A stretch of DNA of 11,793 nucleotides from UBA3478 sp964217345 (GTDB taxonomy: Bacteria; Bacteroidota; Bacteroidia; Flavobacteriales; Flavobacteriaceae), in NCBI GenBank assembly GCA_964217345.1, contig CAXPJI010000004.1, positions 1 through 11,793 of the forward strand, given 5' to 3'. Under the pieces are notes generated by a model. The model worked only from the letters and a program-made list of their open reading frames with translations. It ran no database searches and was not told the origin of the DNA. Of the stretch, positions 1-6,421 are shown piece after piece. Position 1 is the stretch's first letter. Each line of letters opens with the position of its first letter. The translations under genes and the position numbers were made by a program.

Positions 1-17
1 GCGCTAGTAAAATAGAC

Positions 18-25
18 TAATTTTG
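18..25 (+). promoter_or_regulatory. Putative -7 promoter box of the tig-clpP-clpX operon
   Basis: The octamer TAATTTTG matches TAnnTTTG, the -7 element of the primary sigma factor in Bacteroidota. It ends 28 bases before the tig start codon, which would give a leader of roughly 20-25 nt. The matching -33 element would lie at or beyond the left edge of the window and cannot be checked. A weak AGGA at 44-47 sits six bases before the ATG. Confidence 0.5.
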
Positions 26-53
26 CGGCTCGTTTTAAAAATTAGGATCTATC

Positions 54-1376
54 ATGACGATCAGCAAAAAAGAGCTTGCTCCACTACACGCGCTAATTAC
101 TATTAGCCTAGAATCTTCTGATTACCAAAAAAAGGTTGATACCGTGCTTGGCAATTACCGTAAAACTGCTAACATTCCAGGATTTAGAAAAGGTCAGGTA
201 CCACTAGGACTGATTAAAAAGCAGTACGGTCAAGCAGTACTTGTTGATGAAATCAACAAAATCTTGCAAGCAGAAATCGGTAAGTATATCGAGGACGAAA
301 AACTATCCCTATTAGGAAATCCGCTTCCTAAAGAACGCGAAGATTTCGATTGGAAAGCAGAAACGCTTCAATTCGACTTTGAAATTGGACTAGCTCCTGA
401 AATCGCTCCAGCCCTAAAAACTAAAAAAGCGATCACTAATTATAAAATCACAGCCTCAGATAAAAGCATTGACGAGCAAGTAGTTCGTTTACAAGAACAA
501 TACGGTTCGCTTCACTCGAAAGATACTGTTGAAGAAGGCGATGAAGTTACTGGTCTGATCACTGCTGAGGAGCCAAAGATTGAAAATACGGCTACCCTCG
601 CTCTAAAAACGATCAAGAGCAAAGCTTCGGCGAAGAAATTCATCGGTGCGAAAGTAGGTGAGGTTGTAAAAGTTAAAACGAAAGGTCTCTTTGAAAAAGA
701 TGTTGAACTAGCAAGAGTTCTAGGAATTTCTAATGAAGAGGCTGAAGGTCTGGCCATTGAAGTGGAGTTCTCTATAAGCGAAATCAATCGTCGTGAGCCT
801 GCTGCATTAGATCAAGCATTCTTTGACAAACTCTTCGGAGAAGGCGCTGTTGACTCTGTTGCAGTAATGAAAGAAAAAATCAAGGCGGACTCTGAAGTGC
901 AATTTGCACAACAAGCAGACCAGAAGTTCATGAATGACATTACTGAAGCGATCATCGCCGAAACGAAATTTGATCTACCCGCTGAATTCTTAACCCGTTG
1001 GATTCAATTCGGAGGAGAGAAAGAACTTACAGAAGATGAAGCAAAAGCTGAATACGAGCGTTCAGAAAAAGGGATTCGCTATCAATTGATAGAGGCTGAG
1101 CTTATCAAAACTAACAACCTTCAAGTTTCATTTGATGAACTGAAAAACTATGCCGGCAGCTACATCCGCAGTCAAATGGCTCAATTCGGAAGAATGAATC
1201 CTAGCGACCAAGAAGTAGATCAAATCACTGCCTCTATCATGCAAAATCAAGAAGAGGTTCGTCGACTATCTACCCAGGTGATGAATGAGAAATTGTTAGA
1301 CCTTTTCAAGAAAGAAGGAAAAGTAAAAGAGAAAGCGATCAGCTTTGAAGACTTCATCAAAGAAGCATACGCCTAA
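54..1376 (+). CDS. tig: Trigger factor, ribosome-associated chaperone
   Basis: Trigger factor binds the ribosome near the peptide exit tunnel and shields nascent chains in the cytoplasm. The 440-residue protein has the usual length. The N-terminal domain carries the ribosome-docking signature GFRKGQVP at residues 43-50, preceded by YRKTANIP. Residues about 160-245 occupy the place of the FKBP-type PPIase domain but are strongly divergent: after GDEVTG the usual aromatic active-site residues are not evident, so prolyl isomerase activity is doubtful. The rest (about 250-440) is the helical C-terminal chaperone region, including FDLP at 306-309. The ATG at 54 gives the usual family start just before the first beta strand. 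It is the first gene of an apparent operon with clpP (35 bp gap) and clpX, an arrangement widely conserved in bacteria. The assignment is secure; only PPIase activity is open. Confidence 0.95.
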   Translation: MTISKKELAPLHALITISLESSDYQKKVDTVLGNYRKTANIPGFRKGQVPLGLIKKQYGQAVLVDEINKILQAEIGKYIEDEKLSLLGNPLPKEREDFDWKAETLQFDFEIGLAPEIAPALKTKKAITNYKITASDKSIDEQVVRLQEQYGSLHSKDTVEEGDEVTGLITAEEPKIENTATLALKTIKSKASAKKFIGAKVGEVVKVKTKGLFEKDVELARVLGISNEEAEGLAIEVEFSISEINRREPAALDQAFFDKLFGEGAVDSVAVMKEKIKADSEVQFAQQADQKFMNDITEAIIAETKFDLPAEFLTRWIQFGGEKELTEDEAKAEYERSEKGIRYQLIEAELIKTNNLQVSFDELKNYAGSYIRSQMAQFGRMNPSDQEVDQITASIMQNQEEVRRLSTQVMNEKLLDLFKKEGKVKEKAISFEDFIKEAYA

Positions 1377-1382
1377 TTAGAG

Positions 1383-1390
1383 TATCTTTA
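1383..1390 (+). promoter_or_regulatory. Possible internal -7 box before clpP
   Basis: TATCTTTA in the 35 bp tig-clpP gap differs from TAnnTTTG only at the last base and ends 21 bp before the clpP ATG. The same octamer lies 20 bp before the sppA start on the other strand. It could let clpP-clpX be expressed independently of tig. No -33 TTG is seen at the expected distance, so this is weak. Confidence 0.25.
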
Positions 1391-1411
1391 AAGTAAAAGC
1401 AGTTAATAGCT

Positions 1412-2086
1412 ATGGATTACGGTAAAGAATTCAAAAAATTTGCGATAAAAGATCAAGGTATCAGCTCGTTGTATTACGATCAAATAGTATCTAGTATGAC
1501 TCCTGTTGGCCTTACTCCTAACATCATTGAAGAACGTCAAATGAACATTGCCATCTTTGATGTGTTTTCTAGACTAATGATGGACCGAATCATTTTTTTA
1601 GGAACGGGAATCAATGATCAGGTAGCAAATATTGTTCAAGCACAGCTTTTATTTTTAGAGAGCACAGACGCTAGTAAAGACATACAGATTTACATCAACT
1701 CACCTGGAGGTAGTGTATACGCTGGTTTAGGTATTTACGACACCATGCAATTTATACGACCTGATGTTGCAACGATTTGTACAGGAATTGCTGCCTCAAT
1801 GGCTGCGGTACTACTATGTGCTGGCGCCGAAGGAAAGAGAAGTGGATTACAACACTCAAGAGTGATGATACATCAACCGCTCGGAGGTGCTCAAGGTCAA
1901 GCTTCAGATATTGAAATCACCGCAAGAGAAATCCTGAAGTTAAAAGATGAACTTTATGAAATCATTGCAAAGCACAGCAAACAACCTTTTGAGAAGGTTT
2001 ATGAAGATTCAGACCGCGATTACTGGATGAGAGCTGAAGCAGCGAAAGAGTACGGAATGATTGACGAAATCTTAGTTCGTTCTTAA
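1412..2086 (+). CDS. clpP: ATP-dependent Clp protease, proteolytic subunit ClpP
   Basis: ClpP is the serine peptidase that forms the two-ring, 14-subunit chamber degrading proteins fed in by ClpX or another Clp ATPase. The 224 residues contain the full catalytic triad: Ser129 in GIAASMAA, His154 in MIHQPLGG and Asp203 in SDRDYWM. The 25 and 49 residue spacings equal those of the E. coli enzyme (97/122/171). The oxyanion-loop region INSPGGSVYAG is at 95-105. The start at 1412 (MDYGKEFKKFA) is chosen because Bacteroidota ClpPs share this N-terminal stretch, which is probably a processed propeptide ahead of the MTP...NIIEERQMN core. It lies 35 bp after tig and 9 bp before clpX, so the three are probably co-transcribed. 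Nothing suggests an inactive paralogue. Confidence 0.97.
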   Translation: MDYGKEFKKFAIKDQGISSLYYDQIVSSMTPVGLTPNIIEERQMNIAIFDVFSRLMMDRIIFLGTGINDQVANIVQAQLLFLESTDASKDIQIYINSPGGSVYAGLGIYDTMQFIRPDVATICTGIAASMAAVLLCAGAEGKRSGLQHSRVMIHQPLGGAQGQASDIEITAREILKLKDELYEIIAKHSKQPFEKVYEDSDRDYWMRAEAAKEYGMIDEILVRS

Positions 2087-2095
2087 CATCTTACC

Positions 2096-3340
2096 ATGAG
2101 CGATAAATCTCTACAGTGTTCTTTCTGCGGAAGAAAGAAAGAAGAAACCGAAATTCTTATTGCAGGAATTGACGCTCATATTTGTGATGCTTGTATTGAA
2201 CAGGCCTATCATATCATTGCTGAGGAGCGGAAAGGAAATAAAAACCAAGCATTATCTGAATCATTAGCGTTAAAAAAGCCGAAGGAAATTAAGGCCTTTT
2301 TAGACACTTATGTCATCGGTCAGGATAAAACTAAGAAGGTATTATCCGTTGCAGTATACAACCACTATAAGCGATTGTTGCAAAACAACGATGACAACGA
2401 GGTTGAAATTCAAAAAAGTAATATCCTTATTGTAGGGCAAACAGGTACCGGTAAAACTTTGGTTGCAAAGACTATAGCTAAAATGCTTGAAGTTCCTTTA
2501 GCCATCGTTGATGCCACTGTACTAACTGAAGCAGGATATGTAGGAGAAGACGTCGAGAGCATTCTCACAAGACTGTTACAAGCTGCAGACTATGATCTTG
2601 AACGTGCTCAGAGAGGTATTGTATTTATTGATGAGATTGATAAGATTGCTAGAAAAAGTGATAATCCATCAATCACTCGAGATGTTTCTGGAGAAGGAGT
2701 ACAGCAAGGATTGTTAAAGTTACTTGAAGGTACTACTGTTAATGTTCCGCCGAAAGGAGGTCGAAAACATCCCGATCAGAAGTTTATAGAAGTAGACACT
2801 TCAAACATCTTATTTATTGCTGGAGGTGCATTTGACGGTATCGAAAGACACATTTCTAAGCGACTGAACCGACAAGCGGTTGGTTATAGCAGCTCAATGG
2901 AAAGTGGCCAAATCGACAAAGAAAATCTGCTTCAATACATAAGCCCTAAAGACATTAAAAGCTTTGGGCTAATTCCTGAAATCATTGGTAGACTCCCGGT
3001 ACTTTCTCATATGAATCCATTAGATAAGACCAGTTTACTCTCGATACTCACTGAACCCAAAAATGCTATCATTAAGCAATATCAAAAGCTATTTGCAATC
3101 GACGACATCACCTTAAAAGTAACTCCCGACGCTTTAGAACTTTTAGTAGATAAAGCCTTAGAACACGATCTAGGAGCAAGAGGCCTTAGAAGCTTGTGCG
3201 AAGCGGTACTTACTGATGCTATGTATGAACTACCTTCAGAAGATTCAGTTAAGGAGCTTAAAGTAAATAAAACCTACGTTCAAGAGAAACTCTCAGGAGC
3301 CTCTGCAGTTGCTTTAGGAAATCTAAAAGCTGCTTCATAA
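2096..3340 (+). CDS. clpX: ATP-dependent Clp protease, ATP-binding subunit ClpX
   Basis: ClpX is a hexameric AAA+ unfoldase that recognises tagged proteins and threads them into ClpP. The 414-residue protein is full length. The zinc-binding domain has Cys8, Cys11, Cys30 and Cys33. Walker A is GQTGTGKT (114-121), Walker B is FIDEID with Asp179-Glu180, the GYVG pore loop is at 147-150, the RKH substrate loop is at 223-225 and sensor 2 is GARGLR with Arg362. The ClpP-docking tripeptide, IGF in E. coli, reads VGY at 262-264, a conservative change. It follows clpP by 9 bp, so the protease partners are made from one message. Its 3' end converges on the GH3 gene across 17 bp with no visible intrinsic terminator. 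Confidence 0.97.
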   Translation: MSDKSLQCSFCGRKKEETEILIAGIDAHICDACIEQAYHIIAEERKGNKNQALSESLALKKPKEIKAFLDTYVIGQDKTKKVLSVAVYNHYKRLLQNNDDNEVEIQKSNILIVGQTGTGKTLVAKTIAKMLEVPLAIVDATVLTEAGYVGEDVESILTRLLQAADYDLERAQRGIVFIDEIDKIARKSDNPSITRDVSGEGVQQGLLKLLEGTTVNVPPKGGRKHPDQKFIEVDTSNILFIAGGAFDGIERHISKRLNRQAVGYSSSMESGQIDKENLLQYISPKDIKSFGLIPEIIGRLPVLSHMNPLDKTSLLSILTEPKNAIIKQYQKLFAIDDITLKVTPDALELLVDKALEHDLGARGLRSLCEAVLTDAMYELPSEDSVKELKVNKTYVQEKLSGASAVALGNLKAAS

Positions 3341-3357
3341 CCCAAACCATTTAGCTA

Positions 3358-4872
3358 TTACCTATTGAGAACCAATAATTCCTCTATATAGGTTCTAGTA
3401 TTCGACAATCGAGGTATTTTGTGCTGGCCACCCACTTTGTTCTGCCCATCTAACCACTGATAAAACAGCTTCGACTTAGCAACAACTAGTTCAGGTGCTC
3501 TGAGTGTAATATCGTTTAAACGCTTTGCCTCATAATCCGAATTCAGGTGCTGCAAAGCCTCATCTAATACCTGCATGAATTGAGTATAGTCAGAAGGCGC
3601 TCTATTGAATTCAATCAGCCACTGATGCGCCCCTTTTTTATTTTCTGACATGAAGATAGGTGCAACCGTATAATCGCTAATACTCGCCCCGGTTTGTTCG
3701 CAAGCCGTTCTCAGGCCTTGCTCTGCATTTTCAACCATGAGCTCCTCGCCAAACACATTAATGAAGTGCTTAGTTCTACCCGTAATTTTAATTCGATAGG
3801 GGTCAACAGAAGTAAATCGAACGGTATCACCGATGATATAGCGCCATAAACCAGCGTTTGTGGTGATGACCATGGCATAATTCACCCCTAACTTCACTTC
3901 CCAAATTGGCACCGCCTTTTCACCAAAACTGCCGAGAGTATCTAATGGAATGAACTCGTAAAAAATTCCATAATCAAGCATGAGCAATAGATCATTCTGG
4001 TAATTTCGATCTTGAATAGCAAAGAACCCTTCAGAGGCATTGTAAATCTCGTAGTATTTGAAGTTACTTTTTGGAAGCAATCGTTCATATTGAGCACGGT
4101 AAGGTGTAAAACTCACCCCCCCATGAAAATAAACCTCTAGATTCTCCCAGATTTCAAATAAATGTTCAGTACCTGAATAAGTATTGATTTCATTAAGTAA
4201 AACAAGCATCCATGAAGGTACTCCAGCAAGTGAAGTGACGTTCTCTTTAGTGCTCTCAGAGATAATTGCTGCGATCTTTGTTTCCCAATCAGGCAACAAG
4301 GATATCCGATTACTTGGCGTGCTACTATACTCAGCCCACTTCGGCAGATTATCAATAAGTATGGCAGATAGGTCTCCGAAATAAGAGCCTTTATCTTTAT
4401 ACAACTCTTTGCTCCCTCCTAGCCTTAAGCTTTTACCGGTGAAGAGTTTAGAATTCTCATTATTATTCAAATACAGCGATAATAAATCTTTACCACTTTT
4501 GTAGTGACAGTCATCTAGCGCCTCTTGACTTACTGGAATAAATTTACTTTTGGCATTGGTGGTGCCACTACTTTTCGCAAACCATTTAATTGGGCTAGGC
4601 CAAAAAACATTTTGTTCTCCCTCTCTTGTTCTCTGGATCTGATCTGCTATATCCTCGTAACTGACAATAGGAACTCTAGAGGCGAAATCTTCATAAGTGC
4701 GAATACTACTAAAATCATAGCTTTTCCCCACTTCAGTGCTTGAAGCGGTTTCGAGTAGTTTCTGTAATACTTCGAATTGAACCTCTCCTGGGTACTGAAT
4801 AAATAGCTGTATTTGATGAAATCTTTTCTTAAGCAGCCAAGAGGCAACAGAATTAAAAAGAGGCAGCATCAT
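3358..4872 (-). CDS. GH3-family adenylate-forming enzyme (acyl-acid amido synthetase-like)
   Basis: GH3 proteins belong to the ANL adenylating superfamily. Plant members activate auxin or jasmonate with ATP and join them to amino acids; bacterial substrates are unknown to me. From the ATG at 4872 the protein is 504 residues. It carries the P-loop-like motif SSGTTNAKSK (101-110), the adenylate-binding motif YNASEG (277-282), the GLWRYIIGD motif (341-349) and a C-terminal GGQHKIPRL with a conserved lysine near 485. All motifs look intact, so an active enzyme is likely. The frame extends to a TTG at 4902, but that TTG lies inside a perfect -7 promoter box (4900-4907), and the family usually starts about 10-15 residues before the KKR.HQI motif, so I chose 4872; 4869 is equally possible. 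It is divergent from the DUF2797 gene. No signal peptide is seen, so it is probably cytoplasmic. The family is secure, the substrate unknown. Confidence 0.88.
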   Translation of the reverse strand: MMLPLFNSVASWLLKKRFHQIQLFIQYPGEVQFEVLQKLLETASSTEVGKSYDFSSIRTYEDFASRVPIVSYEDIADQIQRTREGEQNVFWPSPIKWFAKSSGTTNAKSKFIPVSQEALDDCHYKSGKDLLSLYLNNNENSKLFTGKSLRLGGSKELYKDKGSYFGDLSAILIDNLPKWAEYSSTPSNRISLLPDWETKIAAIISESTKENVTSLAGVPSWMLVLLNEINTYSGTEHLFEIWENLEVYFHGGVSFTPYRAQYERLLPKSNFKYYEIYNASEGFFAIQDRNYQNDLLLMLDYGIFYEFIPLDTLGSFGEKAVPIWEVKLGVNYAMVITTNAGLWRYIIGDTVRFTSVDPYRIKITGRTKHFINVFGEELMVENAEQGLRTACEQTGASISDYTVAPIFMSENKKGAHQWLIEFNRAPSDYTQFMQVLDEALQHLNSDYEAKRLNDITLRAPELVVAKSKLFYQWLDGQNKVGGQHKIPRLSNTRTYIEELLVLNR

Positions 4873-4899
4873 TATTCGTACATTAGAGGTTGTAAAGCT

Positions 4900-4907
4900 C
4901 AAATATA
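4900..4907 (-). promoter_or_regulatory. Putative -7 promoter box of the GH3 gene
   Basis: Read on the minus strand this is TATATTTG, a perfect TAnnTTTG match, ending 27 bases before the ATG at 4872. The predicted leader is about 20-25 nt. It overlaps the TTG codon that would otherwise allow a longer GH3 frame, which argues against that start. No clear -33 TTG is visible at the expected distance. Confidence 0.5.
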
Positions 4908-4920
4908 CACATCCCTTTCT

Positions 4921-5712
4921 ATGCTTTTTCAGACGGTACTAAAGAAGATGGAAACTGAAGATTTCAGTCCGATCAATTATTTTCTCCCTATCGAAAATGA
5001 TTTGCTACAAGTCAACCAACTTATCGGCAAATCCATTCAAATAAAGCATGTCGGATACCAATGTCTTAGCTGTAGTGACGATCACGGAATTTTCAGACAA
5101 GGATTTTGTAAAAAATGCTTCTTCGAATCTCCAATGGCAGGTACTTGGATTATGAAACCTGAAGAGAGTAAAGCGCATCTAGGGATCGCAGACCGCGATC
5201 TAGAGTTTGAAAAGCAAATACAATTGCAACCTCACATCGTGTATTTATCCAATACTGGAGCGATCAAGGTCGGAATCACTCGAAAAAAACAATTACCTAC
5301 CCGTTGGATTGACCAAGGAGCTCATCAGGCACTAGCTATTTTAGAAGTTCCCAATCGATATCTAGCAGGGGTTGCCGAAGTGGCCTTAAAGGAACACATC
5401 AGCGACAAGACTAATTTTAGAGTGATGCTGTCAAAGCCAGAATCTACCTTGGATTTAAAACAACACTGGAACTCTTTAAAAGCTTACGTCCCCAGCGAAG
5501 TAAGCGATTTTATCGTTGAAAGCGAAGTAGTTCACATCAACTTTCCGTTTGATCCGAAAGGTAAAGAGGTTCAGAGTACTAATCTCACCAAAGAGCCAGA
5601 ACTCAATGGAGTGCTTACAGGGATCAAAGGACAATACCTACTTTTTGAAGACGGAAGAGTCTTCAATGTTCGATCACATGAGGGTTTTCAAATAGAGCTG
5701 CGACTTAACTAG
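4921..5712 (+). CDS. DUF2797 protein with four-Cys cluster and GIY-YIG-like core
   Basis: This is a 263-residue protein that I recognise as the DUF2797 family; its function is not established. Cys48, Cys51, Cys63 and Cys66 form a probable zinc site (CLSC and CKKC). The conserved block from about 91 to 167 includes IVYL (106-109), KVGIT (116-120), Arg128 in TRWIDQGA, Glu153 in AGVAEVALKEH and Asn165. The order and spacing of these residues resemble the GIY...YIG...R...E...N signature of GIY-YIG nucleases; that link is my inference. The frame stays open upstream to 4813, but those 36 codons run antisense through the GH3 N-terminus and look unlike the family. Starting at 4921 (MLFQTVLKKMETE) matches the usual family start. 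It is divergent from GH3 across 48 bp, and its 3' end overlaps the convergent transporter gene by 8 bp. No signal peptide or membrane segment is seen. Confidence 0.8.
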   Translation: MLFQTVLKKMETEDFSPINYFLPIENDLLQVNQLIGKSIQIKHVGYQCLSCSDDHGIFRQGFCKKCFFESPMAGTWIMKPEESKAHLGIADRDLEFEKQIQLQPHIVYLSNTGAIKVGITRKKQLPTRWIDQGAHQALAILEVPNRYLAGVAEVALKEHISDKTNFRVMLSKPESTLDLKQHWNSLKAYVPSEVSDFIVESEVVHINFPFDPKGKEVQSTNLTKEPELNGVLTGIKGQYLLFEDGRVFNVRSHEGFQIELRLN

Positions 5713-6421
5713 TCTCGAACAGTTCAATCTCTTCATTGACTTCTAATCGAAAGTATCTACGACACCCGTAAACCATCAAATAGAGAATCGGTGTGTCTAG
5801 AAGGGCAATTAGCGCCTTAAATAGAAACCCTGAGAGAACTAGCCCCGTAAATCGTTCCCACTCAATCTCACCGAAGAAACAGAGTAACAATACAACCGAA
5901 GTAGTATCGATGAGCTGAGAAGAGAAGGTAGAAAAGTTATTTCTCAGCCAAAGGTGTCGACCCTTGGTAAGCCTTTTCCAGAAGTGATAGATCTGAATGT
6001 CTACAAACTGAGCCAGTAAATAAGCCATCATTGAGGAGAACACAGCAACAATTGTATTTCCAAAAACCGTTGAAAATAATTCATCACTAACGGGTGACCA
6101 GTCGGTTGCACTCACTGAAGAGGCAGTGTACACAATAAGTAGTGAAAAGACTGAGGCAATAATCCCTGCAACGACCACTTTGTTCGCCATCTTTTTACCA
6201 TAGATTTCTGAGATCAAATCGGTGATTAAAAAAGTTAGCGGATAAGGTAAAATACCCACTGAGAGTTCGAATAAAGGAGCAGAAAACAAGCTTATCTCAC
6301 CGAAAGGAGACCAATAAAAAAACTTCTGAAAAATGAGGTTTGAAACCACCAAGGAAGTGATAAACAGTCCTGCAAGAATCAGAAAGAAATAAAATGCTTG
6401 GGGTCGTTTTGAGTATTCCAT
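5705..6421 (-). CDS. YhhQ/VUT-family membrane transporter, probable queuosine precursor transporter
   Basis: This 238-residue inner-membrane protein belongs to the YhhQ family (COG1738, VUT type), whose E. coli member imports precursors of the tRNA base queuosine. About six membrane segments are visible, for example near 10-31, 46-68, 82-103, 117-142, 165-184 and 193-220. Family signatures are PYPLTFLITDLISEIYG (59-75), QFVDIQIYHFWKR (138-150) and the FSTFSSQLIDT stretch (163-173). The start codon overlaps the sppA stop as TAATG, so translation is probably coupled and the two share a message. The 3' end overlaps the DUF2797 gene by 8 bp, tail to tail. No queuosine biosynthesis gene lies in the window, so the substrate assignment rests on family membership only. 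Confidence 0.88.
   Translation of the reverse strand: MEYSKRPQAFYFFLILAGLFITSLVVSNLIFQKFFYWSPFGEISLFSAPLFELSVGILPYPLTFLITDLISEIYGKKMANKVVVAGIIASVFSLLIVYTASSVSATDWSPVSDELFSTVFGNTIVAVFSSMMAYLLAQFVDIQIYHFWKRLTKGRHLWLRNNFSTFSSQLIDTTSVVLLLCFFGEIEWERFTGLVLSGFLFKALIALLDTPILYLMVYGCRRYFRLEVNEEIELFETS

Noticed and set aside
512..787. 91-codon minus-strand frame inside tig
   Set aside because: It is Ser/Thr/Phe-rich antisense translation of a well-supported gene, with no family resemblance.
3341..3357. Search for a terminator between convergent clpX and GH3
   Set aside because: The 17 bases contain no inverted repeat or U-tract; no terminator can be claimed.
4137..4355. Minus-strand 72-codon frame within GH3 in another frame
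   Set aside because: It is an alternate-frame shadow of conserved GH3 sequence.
4813..4920. N-terminal extension of the DUF2797 frame to an upstream ATG at 4813
   Set aside because: It runs antisense through the GH3 N-terminus, is basic low-quality sequence unlike the family, and the ATG at 4921 matches the usual DUF2797 start.
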